From the IMG/VR virus record IMGVR_UViG_3300005915_000135, positions 1 through 21,806 of that record: DNA of 21,806 nucleotides. One strand, given 5' to 3'. This DNA comes from a virus. Made by a program: the position numbers and the translations under genes. The notes under the pieces were generated by a model. It ran no database searches, had not been told where the DNA came from, and saw only the letters and a program-made list of their open reading frames with translations. Of this stretch, positions 1 through 8,239 are shown in pieces (the stretch's first letter is position 1; each line of letters opens with the position of its first letter).

Positions 1-891
1 GCAGAAAATGATTCCTCTGACTTTTTTGCAATGACCCTTATTAAGGTCTTGGAGAATGGAAGATATCGCCTTGTTAACTGTTATGCTGTTGCTGGCGGCA
101 AGTTTAAAGACCATGCAGAATACCTGCGTTATATCCTATCCAACTTTAATGTTGTCTTTGTAATGATCGATAATGCTGGCGGCCCAACATTCTTACAGTT
201 TGTCAATCAGTATAAGTGGTTCAAGAGCAGACCTTTAGAAGCCATTCCAAGAGAAGAGGCAGATTTTTCCGATATCGTAGATTATCAAAGACAGTTGCAA
301 AAGGCGAAGGGTTTATATAATCGAGAAATAAATAAGATCGTCTATTTCCAACATTTTAACAGCGACTGGATTCGCCGTGCGAACGAATTGCTTCAAGGTA
401 ACATTGGGCACAAGCGTATCGTTTTTGCTTCCCCTGCACAAGGAATCGAAACAGAATACAAAAAGCAAAGAGACCAGACTAAAATCGACAATCTCAAAGA
501 CCTCAAATTTATTGGGTCGGTTGTAAACGATAAGAAGAATAAACTTGACGAGGCGGAAGAGATCAATAAAACCATCGATCAGTTAGATGAAGGCTTGTCT
601 CAGGACAAGAGACTTCAGGCAAAACAAATTGATTTATTAGAGCGGCAAGGATTCTTGCTTGAGCTAACAAAAACTCAATGTGCCTTAATTCAAATCAAGG
701 CATCTGACTCTGGCGTTCAAACCTTTACCCTTCCTCATCATTTGAAAAACCAAACTGGCCCAAATAAGACGCGACGAGATTTATACACGTCTCTTTTGAT
801 CGCAAATTGGGCAAGCAAATGTTATCACGACATGATAGCTGCGCCACAGGAAGAGGAATTTGATTTTATGCCTTCCGTAATTCGAGATTAA
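1..891 (+). CDS. Terminase large subunit, C-terminal nuclease part (5' end outside window)
   Basis: The reading frame is open from base 1, so the 296 visible residues are the C-terminal end of a larger protein; the ATG at 31 is internal and the ATPase domain is missing. TerL packages phage DNA: its ATPase domain drives translocation and its RNase H-like domain cuts concatemers. The visible part fits the nuclease domain. A beta hairpin ends in FVMIDNAGG (Asp57 of the visible part, bases 169-171), the usual second acidic site, and TRRDLYTSLLIANW near the end carries the third (Asp260). The first catalytic Asp would lie at or before the left edge. Between them is a charged helical stretch (about residues 150-215) ahead of the last strand. 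The position directly before a portal gene supports the call. Family confidence is good; the subfamily cannot be told. Confidence 0.85.
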   Translation, partial: AENDSSDFFAMTLIKVLENGRYRLVNCYAVAGGKFKDHAEYLRYILSNFNVVFVMIDNAGGPTFLQFVNQYKWFKSRPLEAIPREEADFSDIVDYQRQLQKAKGLYNREINKIVYFQHFNSDWIRRANELLQGNIGHKRIVFASPAQGIETEYKKQRDQTKIDNLKDLKFIGSVVNDKKNKLDEAEEINKTIDQLDEGLSQDKRLQAKQIDLLERQGFLLELTKTQCALIQIKASDSGVQTFTLPHHLKNQTGPNKTRRDLYTSLLIANWASKCYHDMIAAPQEEEFDFMPSVIRD

Positions 892-898
892 TGTGTAA
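873..898 (+). promoter_or_regulatory. Bipartite promoter-like element upstream of portal gene (imperfect copy)
   Basis: TTCCGT (873-878), 14 bases, then GTGTAA (893-898). The first half matches the consensus TTCCCA at four of six positions, and the second half and the spacing are exact. It spans the terL stop codon and lies 21 bases before the portal ATG at 920. It belongs to a set of elements with identical spacing in this window; the promoter function is inferred. Confidence 0.5.
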
Positions 899-919
899 AA
901 GTAAGAAAAAGTAACTTTC

Positions 920-3004
920 ATGCCAAAAAGACCTTATAAGAAAAAGAATCCAGACTATTGGAACAACCTCTCTCGAAAGAGCGTGGAGCCAGCCCCAGCT
1001 ATACTTAATACGAAGGAAGGCGTGCCTGTTGTGTTTGCAGAAAATGAGGAGTATAGTTGGGGGCCTGTTGGGGTTTCCGATGCGGCGACTTATAGCTCTG
1101 GTGCCCCATCTTCTGGTGGGAACAGTCGCAGGCGCAACTATACCTCGACAGAACAGCTTCTTCCCGAGTATGCCCAACTTTCAAGTCTCAAGATGCCTTG
1201 GGACTCAAGTAGTGGGAAGGTTTCTGCTGCTTCAGCAATTGAGCTTTGTGAAAAAACCTACGCCCACATTGCCGTATTCCGTAATACGATAGATATCATG
1301 ACGGAGTTTTCGTCTTCGAGCATTTATCTTACTGGCGGAAACAAGTCTTCCAGAACCTTTGTCGAGAACTGGTTAAGAAGAATCAAGGTTCAAAGACTTA
1401 CAGAACAGTTTTTTAGGGAGTATTTTCGATCTGGGAATGTTTTCCTTTACAGGTTTGATGGGAAGTTTTCCAAAGAGGATCTTCGTAAAATCCGAAGCGA
1501 GGCTGACAGCGGAAGGGTAAGCCTTGCTGCATCAAAGAGTAGGATCGCCTTAAGGTATGTGATCTTAGACCCTAAAAATGTTGTGGCGCTTTCGACTTCA
1601 AATTTTTCCCACTGCAAATACGTCAAAGTTCTTTCCCCGTATGAGATCGAGCAACTAAGAAACCCGAAGACAGAAGAAGATCAGGCGGTTTTCGACGCGC
1701 TTTCAGCAGATGCCAAGAAGAAAATTCGAGGACAGGGACTCACAGCCTCAGGGGTCGAAATAGAGCTTGATCCAAAGAGGCTCTGTTATGTTTTCTACAA
1801 AAAGCAACCTTACGAACCTTTCGCAATCCCATTTGGATTCCCCGTTTTAAAAGATATCGACAGGGTTGAAGCCTTGAAAAACATGGATCAAGCGATTAGT
1901 CGCACGGCTCAAAATGTTGTTCTCTTAATCACGATGGGAGAGAAGAAGCATGAATATGGTGGTGGGGTGAACCCCAAGGCAATGGCCAGCATACAAAACA
2001 TTTTTTCTAACGAGTCTGTGACGAGGGTTCTTGTTTCTGATTATACGACAAAAGCTCAGTTTGCTATTCCTGAAATTGGCAATATTCTCGACCCTAAAAA
2101 ATACGAAGTTTTAGAGCGCAGTATCAGATACGGCCTGCAAAACATTATCGTTGGGGAGGAAAGACTTGCGAATCAAATGATCAAGGTGAAGGTCTTCTTA
2201 GAAAGGCTCAGCGAAGGTCAAGAAGCATTCCTACAGGATTTCTTACAACCAGAGATCAGAAAAGTTTGCAAGGACATGGGATTCAGAAAGATCCCTACTG
2301 CACATTTCCAAGGATCAAGTCTTAAGGACGAGGTTCAGATGATGCGTATTTACACTCGCCTCGGTGAAATTGGATTCCTTACGCCAGAACAAGTGTTTAG
2401 GGCTATGGAGACGGGTATCCTCCCAGAGGACGCAGAGTTGGATGAAGCTCAAGACAAATATGTCAAGAGTCGCCGCAAGGCCCATTTCAATCCAGTTGGA
2501 AGCGGCACCCCAATGATTTCCTCCCCAACACCTCCTGACACGGGTAACGGGAACGGCAAGGAGAGCGGGAAACCAACCTCTCCAAACGATGGTCGCCCAG
2601 CGGGAAGCAGCGGAATACCGCAGACCACAAAGAAGGTTAGCCCTCAAGGAACATCAAGCGCGAAGGAAGGGAAATACGGAGTCAAGAAAATGGCAGATAC
2701 CGTTTGGGCAATTTCTCGCTTCTCTAGCGAGGCGGAAAAGGCAATCAAGCGGAAATACAAGATAAAAGAACTAACCGAACAGCAAGAAATCATGGCTGCA
2801 AGTTTGGTCGAGCGCGTAATTACTACTGCGAGCAAAGGGAAATGGAGCACAGAACTCAAGAAATATTTGGGAGATCCCGAACAACTTGCGTTCAACTTAA
2901 ATAGCCCTATCAGCAAAGCGGTAGAAGAAATCGCGCAAGAACACCAGACCGACTATTATACTGCGGCTTTATTGTATCATAGCAGGCATGGCAAGGACTC
3001 TTAA
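920..3004 (+). CDS. Portal protein
   Basis: A 694-residue portal protein, the dodecameric ring at the capsid vertex through which DNA passes and to which the terminase and connector dock. I recognise the general portal layout: an N-terminal helical region with aromatic and basic residues, a core containing a clip/stem-like segment (about residues 300-450, including PFAIPFGFPVLKDIDRVEAL and RYGLQNIIVGEERLANQ), and the position right after terL. The core seems to end near residue 515. It is followed by a low-complexity Gly/Ser/Pro/Thr linker (about 525-590) and a separate helical C-terminal segment (about 592-694), which is unusual for a portal. The start at 920 follows the promoter-like element by 21 bases, and its Shine-Dalgarno is weak. 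The 3' end overlaps the next gene by 17 bases, suggesting translational coupling. The portal call is firm; the role of the C-terminal addition is unknown. Confidence 0.88.
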   Translation: MPKRPYKKKNPDYWNNLSRKSVEPAPAILNTKEGVPVVFAENEEYSWGPVGVSDAATYSSGAPSSGGNSRRRNYTSTEQLLPEYAQLSSLKMPWDSSSGKVSAASAIELCEKTYAHIAVFRNTIDIMTEFSSSSIYLTGGNKSSRTFVENWLRRIKVQRLTEQFFREYFRSGNVFLYRFDGKFSKEDLRKIRSEADSGRVSLAASKSRIALRYVILDPKNVVALSTSNFSHCKYVKVLSPYEIEQLRNPKTEEDQAVFDALSADAKKKIRGQGLTASGVEIELDPKRLCYVFYKKQPYEPFAIPFGFPVLKDIDRVEALKNMDQAISRTAQNVVLLITMGEKKHEYGGGVNPKAMASIQNIFSNESVTRVLVSDYTTKAQFAIPEIGNILDPKKYEVLERSIRYGLQNIIVGEERLANQMIKVKVFLERLSEGQEAFLQDFLQPEIRKVCKDMGFRKIPTAHFQGSSLKDEVQMMRIYTRLGEIGFLTPEQVFRAMETGILPEDAELDEAQDKYVKSRRKAHFNPVGSGTPMISSPTPPDTGNGNGKESGKPTSPNDGRPAGSSGIPQTTKKVSPQGTSSAKEGKYGVKKMADTVWAISRFSSEAEKAIKRKYKIKELTEQQEIMAASLVERVITTASKGKWSTELKKYLGDPEQLAFNLNSPISKAVEEIAQEHQTDYYTAALLYHSRHGKDS

Positions 3005-5021
3005 ATATAACACCCACTCTATTTATTCTGGCCCCAATTGGACGGGACAGGAAAATTATAACAGTGGCGACATCTCGCAGTTTCAGCGCGTAACGGCGAG
3101 CAACTTCGACATAACCATAGAAAGAACCCGCTCTCCACAGCTAGGGTCTTTTTCTCAAGGGCACGCAATCATTGAAAGTCCGTTTATAAGCATGAACATG
3201 TCTTACCTTCCCACTGACGGGGAGAACGAACAGATCTTGGGCTTTATCGTCAATGGAACTGGCAACGCGTTCTCTGATCTTATTCAGCACGAATCCGACT
3301 TGTTCATAAGGACCAATGATGAGACTGTTTTGGCGGTCGGAAATTGCGCAATCTCCAACTATATTATAAATGCTGCTGTTGGCAACCCGATATCTTGCTC
3401 CGTTGGTTTCCGTGGATTCTCTATTACTGCTGGAGATGGGATTACTTCTAGTGGCGAGATCCCAAGGGTAGACACTCTTGGAAATTTTGTTGGGGGCAAA
3501 TTTATACTTCCTCCATTTGACACAAAATACAACTCCCGTGTCACGGGAGAGGCCCAAGATGTCGCGGCGTTACGCCCAAGCGATATGGAGATCACATGGG
3601 ACGACCTTTCAGGATTCTCTCTCAACAACGATATAAGCCAAGATTTTATACAATCCTTATCCCTTGGTTTTACGTTCGAACGCAAAGAAGTCAAAAGGCT
3701 GAGCGAGAAATATCCATTTTACCGAAACATCACGTATCCAGTTCGAGCAGAGCTTGGTGCGGAATTCATCTTAAGCAATCATGAAGCTGACACCCTCTCT
3801 AGGTTCATAACAAATAATACAGGCGCAATCACAGTAGACTTTAAATCTCCTTGCGGAGGGTGGTTTGATGAGAATTGGGAAGAGGTAAGCAAGAGCAAGT
3901 TCTCCTGTCGCTTGGAAAAGTTGCAGCTTATCAGTTCGTCAGATAGCCTTTCGATTGATAGTAGAAAAAGAATCTCTGTTAAGTGGGAAGCTTTTGCGAC
4001 GAATATAAACTATGATTCAAATGAAGTAATTTTTAATGGAAATCATGGTCCCGTTGATTGGATTCTTTCAAGCGTGGAAAGTGTCACTGGAGAAAATGGA
4101 ATTTCTGGCAGGGGAATTGCTCAAGTAGACGATCTTTCATACTTCTCACGATATCTCCCCCTCATCAGTTCTCAACCGCAAGAAATCTCATACACTGGAC
4201 TATACGACTATGCCTCTGGCAACAAGTCCATATTCTTGGATACAAAACCGACAAATTCCTTCTTTATAGGGCCAAAGGCGTTCCAAAGCGGGGATTTAAC
4301 GGAGTTATGGTTTAGCTGGGTGGACAGCGACATTGTTTATGCTAATCGCTACGATCTTTACGATCCAAACTCTGTTTCTGGGCATGAAATTTTAACATTG
4401 GATAGCACAGCAGACAATACCTCGCTCTGTTTTGATAGCAGCCTGAGCCCATTTGTCGCGGCTGAAAGAAATGGCAACGTGGAGATTTATGATAGCGCAG
4501 GAACGCTGACTGGAAGCTTTGTCGGGTCTTATCCTCAGATGTGGAACAATAGTGAAGCGTATTACGATACAGGCTCACAAAGCGTAGACATCGCTTGTTT
4601 CTACCTCTCTGGAAGTGACGTGTATGTGCGCTTGGACTCTGAGAGTTACTCAGAACCATACCTCGCTTACCAATTCAGTCAAACCCCACACTCTTTAAAA
4701 TGTGTTTATGCAAATCGACCTTACAGCGGATTTTATGACAAGGTCCACTTGTTCGGCTTGTATGAAGATGGAGATGGCTTTTCACTGAACCTTCAGCCAT
4801 GGAGCATTTACCAAGACTTTGAAGAGATGGGCAGCGGGGAGATTGTCGGGCAATTCAACGAAACCTTTGGCTGGCCGCAACTTTCCCTTGGCGCTTGGGG
4901 CATGGCCGCGTTGATAAATTCTTACGAATACTTTTCAAACGATGATTTTGAGAATTATGCGTCTGGATATACTGGCGTTTTAATTTCAGGAGAAGTTTTT
5001 TATACAGGAGAATATTTGTAA
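2988..5021 (+). CDS. Tail-tube-like protein with large beta-rich C-terminal extension
   Basis: A 677-residue protein in two parts. Residues 1 to about 342 are clearly related to the two tube-type proteins at 14005 and 15147. Shared anchors, compared with 15147, are IESPFISMNMSYLPTDGENE (LESPTVSLDFNYLLTDGTNE), SNYIINAAVGNPISCSV (SNYTAEAAVGGLPTASV), ALRPSDMEITW (ALQPGDVTLTL) and FERKEVKRLSEKYPFYRNIT (IAREPLQRLGSKFAFSREIT). The module occurs twice inside this part (about 39-74 and 221-258). Residues 343-677 have no counterpart in the paralogs. They are rich in Ser, Tyr, Asp and Gly and contain short strand-like repeats (for example DIVYANRYD, GNVEIYDSAG and SDVYVRLDS) reminiscent of a beta-propeller or receptor-binding fold. 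The gene starts inside portal and is joined to the next by a TAATG overlap. It is likely a virion protein: a specialised tube, tip or neck component is possible, but its location in the particle cannot be read from the sequence. Confidence 0.65.
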   Translation: MARTLKYNTHSIYSGPNWTGQENYNSGDISQFQRVTASNFDITIERTRSPQLGSFSQGHAIIESPFISMNMSYLPTDGENEQILGFIVNGTGNAFSDLIQHESDLFIRTNDETVLAVGNCAISNYIINAAVGNPISCSVGFRGFSITAGDGITSSGEIPRVDTLGNFVGGKFILPPFDTKYNSRVTGEAQDVAALRPSDMEITWDDLSGFSLNNDISQDFIQSLSLGFTFERKEVKRLSEKYPFYRNITYPVRAELGAEFILSNHEADTLSRFITNNTGAITVDFKSPCGGWFDENWEEVSKSKFSCRLEKLQLISSSDSLSIDSRKRISVKWEAFATNINYDSNEVIFNGNHGPVDWILSSVESVTGENGISGRGIAQVDDLSYFSRYLPLISSQPQEISYTGLYDYASGNKSIFLDTKPTNSFFIGPKAFQSGDLTELWFSWVDSDIVYANRYDLYDPNSVSGHEILTLDSTADNTSLCFDSSLSPFVAAERNGNVEIYDSAGTLTGSFVGSYPQMWNNSEAYYDTGSQSVDIACFYLSGSDVYVRLDSESYSEPYLAYQFSQTPHSLKCVYANRPYSGFYDKVHLFGLYEDGDGFSLNLQPWSIYQDFEEMGSGEIVGQFNETFGWPQLSLGAWGMAALINSYEYFSNDDFENYASGYTGVLISGEVFYTGEYL

Positions 5022-5773
5022 TGGCAGAGATTTATCATAAAGTTTATACGGGTGGAATAAAGAACACTCTTGTTTTAGATAGCAGGCAAGCCTTGTTATA
5101 CCCAATGGTTTTTGACGACTGGAACCAAATTGTGGTAGGTGCGTTCTTCTCCTTTACTGACAATAGCGAATTAAACCACAGTTGGGGATCAAGTGAAGTA
5201 ACCTATCAAAACACATTCTCGACAACAAGAGATATGTTTTATTTTGGGCTCAAAAACAACTCAAGCCAGTTCCCAAAGGTCAGTGGATCTAAATTCTTAG
5301 GAGCTCTTACAGTTGCGGGAGCAAGATGGTGGTCAGATGGGGACGGACTTCCAACTCACTTTGACATAACGGAAGATGCCTTGACAGACGTTTCGTATGG
5401 CAGCATAAACGACACAAGCATCTTGACATCGACAGAAGCTGAAATATGGACTCCATCTCAATCAGAAAACGCAGAAAGGTTTTCCCTCACGTCAAGCTTC
5501 GCACTAATAATTGCATTACGCTTTACCGTCAACGACAAGGGTCTTGCAACTCAAACGGTGAGCATTGATCGATATGCTACAACAAACAATACAGACACCT
5601 CTATTAACGCTCTTAAAGAATTGATTCAAGGCTCTGGTTACACAAGCGTTGCGACTGCAACATTTAATTCAGGAGACGCGGCTTTAACATTGCCAAATTC
5701 ACTTTTCATTCACTTCCCTTGGTCCCTTGTGCGGGGCCGATTGCATTCTGTAGCTGCAATGAAAGTCGAATAA
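5021..5773 (+). CDS. Unrecognised probable virion protein
   Basis: A 250-residue product that I do not recognise. It is rich in Ser, Thr, Asn and aromatic residues, without cysteine, signal peptide or membrane segment, and it looks like a beta-rich structural protein. Segments include a Trp-rich stretch near residue 105 (GARWWSDGDG) and a hydrophobic strand near 155-165. The start ATG at 5021 shares its A with the TAA stop of the upstream gene, and an AGGAG at 5006-5010 gives a 10-base spacing, so the start is well supported and translation is coupled to the tube-like fusion protein. Pairing with that gene suggests the two products act together in the virion, perhaps as partners or as fibre and chaperone, but nothing in the sequence proves this. 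A promoter-like element follows immediately. Confidence 0.6.
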   Translation: MAEIYHKVYTGGIKNTLVLDSRQALLYPMVFDDWNQIVVGAFFSFTDNSELNHSWGSSEVTYQNTFSTTRDMFYFGLKNNSSQFPKVSGSKFLGALTVAGARWWSDGDGLPTHFDITEDALTDVSYGSINDTSILTSTEAEIWTPSQSENAERFSLTSSFALIIALRFTVNDKGLATQTVSIDRYATTNNTDTSINALKELIQGSGYTSVATATFNSGDAALTLPNSLFIHFPWSLVRGRLHSVAAMKVE

Positions 5774-5777
5774 TAAT

Positions 5778-5803
5778 TTCCCATTTTAACTTCAAAAGTG
5801 TAA
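5778..5803 (+). promoter_or_regulatory. Bipartite promoter-like element, perfect copy, upstream of 5815 gene
   Basis: TTCCCA at 5778-5783, 14 bases, GTGTAA at 5798-5803. It lies wholly in the 41-base gap between two genes. The first 11 bases (TTCCCATTTTA) are identical to the copy at 15078. It ends only 11 bases before the ATG at 5815, so if it is a promoter the transcript would be leaderless or nearly so. Confidence 0.6.
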
Positions 5804-5814
5804 GATAAAACAAT

Positions 5815-6315
5815 ATGGAACAAAAACTCTCATTTATCAACGAAACTGTTGCCAACGAATTTGCGACGGCTCTTAAAGAAGAGCGAAAAATTGAATCTAA
5901 AATAGACAAAGAAGATAAAAAGTTCGTGGTATCTTTCTCTCTCGCGAAACGTTTTGCTGAATGCAAAGGACACTGCGGAGAAGGGGAGGCGACGACAGAA
6001 GATGATAGACATGTAACCATGGACGATCTTAATTCTTTTGTTTCGTTTATCTTGTCTGAGATGCAATGGCAGCTAAACTGGCTCTCGTCAGACGTTTCCT
6101 ATCTTTCAAGCTCTCTTTACAGGCACACAGAAAGCGGTCACCTTCCTCCTATCAAGGGCGCGGGTAAAATGGCAGATGCTTTGAAAACCCTCGGAATCGA
6201 CGATGACTACGATGTTCGAAAGCCAGAAATTCGTGCGAGCACTCGCTCCTACGCTTCTCTAGGTGGAAACCGACCTACGGTAGAAGTAGATCTTATCCCA
6301 TCTAAAGAAAACTAA
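5815..6315 (+). CDS. Unrecognised 166-residue protein upstream of prohead protease
   Basis: The product is not recognised. The N-terminal 60 residues are highly charged and probably helical, followed by a short Cys/His cluster (CKGHCGEGE, about 51-59), a Trp-containing helical section (about 70-105) and a C-terminal tail with PPIKGAGKMADALKTLGIDDD. The cysteines could bind metal but are too few for a standard zinc finger. The gene has no convincing Shine-Dalgarno. The ATG is the only plausible early start and lies 11 bases after a perfect promoter-like element. It is separated from the protease gene by two bases, so the two are probably co-translated. Position between portal and protease suggests a head-assembly or minor capsid role, which is only an inference. 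Confidence 0.6.
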   Translation: MEQKLSFINETVANEFATALKEERKIESKIDKEDKKFVVSFSLAKRFAECKGHCGEGEATTEDDRHVTMDDLNSFVSFILSEMQWQLNWLSSDVSYLSSSLYRHTESGHLPPIKGAGKMADALKTLGIDDDYDVRKPEIRASTRSYASLGGNRPTVEVDLIPSKEN

Positions 6316-6317
6316 AA

Positions 6318-8216
6318 ATGCCAAAAGAATTTAAATACAAGACTGTTTTCAACAAACAGGCCATTGTTACTGCGACCCACAATCCAAAAGTGAGCCGCCG
6401 TTTTGCGCAGGCAAATTTGAAGAACCTTCAAAATCTAGACCTTCCAAGCGAGGTAAGACTGGAGGATAATGTTGATCTTATCGCAGCTGTATATAACGCA
6501 GCGGTGATCAATCGCCTCAATCGAAACGACGATGGCATCGCAAGGGAAACCGCAATAGCAATCCAACCCCTCTTTCTACACAAGCCACAAAACATAGACC
6601 ACAAAAGAAGTCGTGTTATTGGACATGTTGTTAAAGCTGGTTGGAGTAGCTTCGGTGAAAACAAGATTCTCTCAGACGACGATATCAAAAACATAGAAGA
6701 TCCGTTCAACCTTGTTCTTGGCGGTGTTATATATAGATTGGTGGATGAGAAATTCGCAGATCTTATAATTGATGCAGCAGACGAAGAGAGTGATCACTTT
6801 AGAGAGGTTTCTGCAAGTTGGGAACTTGGGTTTGATGACTACCATATTGTTGTTGGTGATAGGGATGTAAAAAATGCCGAGATTATCACAGACCCAAAAC
6901 ATATCAATGAGCTTTCCAAATACCTTCGTGCGAACGGGGGATCTGGTAAAACTTCAGAAAACGAATATATAGGAAGACTTATCGTTGGGGGTGTTGGAGA
7001 AGTCCTGCCCTTAGGAATTGGATTTACAAATCAACCCGCCGCAGAAGTAGAAGGCGTTGAGGTCAAGGACTGGACAGATTTTTTAACTGACGAAGAACTA
7101 GAGGAAGAAGTTATGGGAGAAGATTTGGCAGATACAATTAAACGAGCAGTAATAGAAGTTCTTAAAGAGCAGAAAAGAAATGGTGGTCTTTTAGATGATA
7201 AAACGACTGAAATCAATACGACTGTCAATGTTGCTGACATTAATACGGATGTAGAGCTTAGCCCAAGGGCGGAAGAGATTAAAAAGTCGCTCAAAGAAAT
7301 AAATGAAATTCTTAATGCCAGCAAAGCCTCAACAGGGGAAACCATTGACAAGCTTCTTAAGATTGACAAAGATTTTTCAGCATCTGCAAGAAATCTTGCC
7401 GACAGTATGAGGCAAGTCGTTGATAATGAAAAAGATTCCAATTTAACGAAAAACGAAAAAAATAATTCCCAAAACAGAAAAACAACTGTAAACGATATTA
7501 ACCATAAGGAAACCATAATGGCCAAAGACAAAATTAAAACAAATAAAGATCTCTTAGCTCTCATTCCAGAAGAATCCAGAGCCAGCGCTGCTGATTTTAT
7601 TGCAGAGGAAATTGAACGAAAGAGCGAAGAGTATAAAGCGCAAGTCGAAGAAAAAGACATTGCCCTTAAGGACGCCTCAGCTAGTATCGATACGTTAACA
7701 GAAAAGTTAGATACGACCCAAGAGTCTATCAAAACTATTGTTAATAAGATGAAGATCGTTGAAGACGAATCTGCTGCAAAGGAGAACGCAAGATTGTTCC
7801 AAGAAAGAATGAGTGGGCTCGACGAAGAATTTAAACTTTCAGAAGCTGATAGGAAAGTTATTAGTGCAAGCATTCGCGGAATGGACGAAGACTCCTTCCA
7901 GAAATGGCACGAAGAATTTGCTACTATCGCATCTGACAAAAGCAAAACAACCATTAAAGAAAAGGACGACGAACTTCAATCTAAGATTGATGAAGCCGTT
8001 GCAGCTTTAAAGGATGACAAAGGGGAGGCAGAAAAAAAGGAAGAAAAGACCGAGAAGAAAACCGAGTCAAAAGCTTCCGAAGATGTCCCTGAGGTTCTCG
8101 ATAATATGAAAGAAGAAAAAGGCCAAGAAATTGCCAATGCCACATCCGAGAAGAAGGAAGACATGGTTAGTGAGTGGGCTGAAGCTTTTAAAGGTTCATT
8201 CGGGGACGAAGAATAA
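6318..8216 (+). CDS. Prohead maturation protease fused to scaffold
   Basis: A 632-residue protein combining a capsid maturation protease and an internal scaffold. Residues about 60-245 look like the phage prohead serine protease fold: the His region is IDHKRSRVIGHVVKAGW (candidate catalytic His95) and the Ser region is FREVSASWELGF (candidate Ser165), which resembles the conserved Ser motif of these proteases. The domain closes near GIGFTNQPA (about 234-242). From about residue 255 on the protein is Glu/Lys-rich and strongly coiled-coil, as scaffolds are; it includes a low-complexity Lys/Glu tract near 570-590. Such fusions are known in tailed phages, where the protease cuts the scaffold and leaves the head before DNA enters. 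An internal ATG at 7518 with its own signals probably yields free scaffold. The start at 6318 lies two bases after the upstream stop. The protease assignment rests on motif context; catalytic residues are proposed, not proven. Confidence 0.8.
   Translation: MPKEFKYKTVFNKQAIVTATHNPKVSRRFAQANLKNLQNLDLPSEVRLEDNVDLIAAVYNAAVINRLNRNDDGIARETAIAIQPLFLHKPQNIDHKRSRVIGHVVKAGWSSFGENKILSDDDIKNIEDPFNLVLGGVIYRLVDEKFADLIIDAADEESDHFREVSASWELGFDDYHIVVGDRDVKNAEIITDPKHINELSKYLRANGGSGKTSENEYIGRLIVGGVGEVLPLGIGFTNQPAAEVEGVEVKDWTDFLTDEELEEEVMGEDLADTIKRAVIEVLKEQKRNGGLLDDKTTEINTTVNVADINTDVELSPRAEEIKKSLKEINEILNASKASTGETIDKLLKIDKDFSASARNLADSMRQVVDNEKDSNLTKNEKNNSQNRKTTVNDINHKETIMAKDKIKTNKDLLALIPEESRASAADFIAEEIERKSEEYKAQVEEKDIALKDASASIDTLTEKLDTTQESIKTIVNKMKIVEDESAAKENARLFQERMSGLDEEFKLSEADRKVISASIRGMDEDSFQKWHEEFATIASDKSKTTIKEKDDELQSKIDEAVAALKDDKGEAEKKEEKTEKKTESKASEDVPEVLDNMKEEKGQEIANATSEKKEDMVSEWAEAFKGSFGDEE
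7466..7491 (+). promoter_or_regulatory. Bipartite promoter-like element inside protease/scaffold gene
   Basis: TTCCCA at 7466-7471, 14 bases, then CTGTAA at 7486-7491: one mismatch from the consensus, exact spacing. It lies in the coding sequence, in an Asn/Lys-rich linker, and 26 bases before the in-frame ATG at 7518. It could transcribe scaffold, decoration and capsid genes at higher level than protease. Confidence 0.5.
7506..7510 (+). promoter_or_regulatory. Internal Shine-Dalgarno for the scaffold start
   Basis: AAGGA lies seven bases before the in-frame ATG at 7518, an ideal spacing, inside the protease/scaffold reading frame. Together with the element at 7466 it supports initiation there. 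Confidence 0.6.
7518..8216 (+). CDS. Scaffold protein from internal in-frame start (nested gene)
   Basis: This is the in-frame 232-residue C-terminal part (residues 401-632) of the protease/scaffold protein, proposed as a separate product. It begins MAKDKIKTNKDLLALIPEES, is almost entirely helical and charged, and lacks the protease domain. Evidence for a separate start is an AAGGA seven bases upstream, a low-complexity Asn/Lys linker just before it, and a near-perfect promoter-like element 26 bases upstream. The arrangement parallels the lambda C/Nu3 pair, in which the scaffold is made from an internal start in the protease gene. Scaffold is needed in many copies and protease in few, so separate expression makes sense. 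It is not proven that both products exist. Confidence 0.6.
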   Translation: MAKDKIKTNKDLLALIPEESRASAADFIAEEIERKSEEYKAQVEEKDIALKDASASIDTLTEKLDTTQESIKTIVNKMKIVEDESAAKENARLFQERMSGLDEEFKLSEADRKVISASIRGMDEDSFQKWHEEFATIASDKSKTTIKEKDDELQSKIDEAVAALKDDKGEAEKKEEKTEKKTESKASEDVPEVLDNMKEEKGQEIANATSEKKEDMVSEWAEAFKGSFGDEE

Positions 8217-8239
8217 TTTTAATCAGGAGTTAAAAAAAT

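Noticed and set aside
157-163. Possible further copy of the bipartite element in terL (TTGTAA with a distant ATCCAA)
   Set aside because: It has three mismatches in total, lies inside a coding region and has no gene start downstream.
7031-7954. 307-codon open frame on the minus strand
   Set aside because: It is antisense to the Glu/Lys-rich protease/scaffold gene. Its Ser/Leu/Phe-rich product is what the complement of such codons gives, and it has no ribosome site or partner gene.
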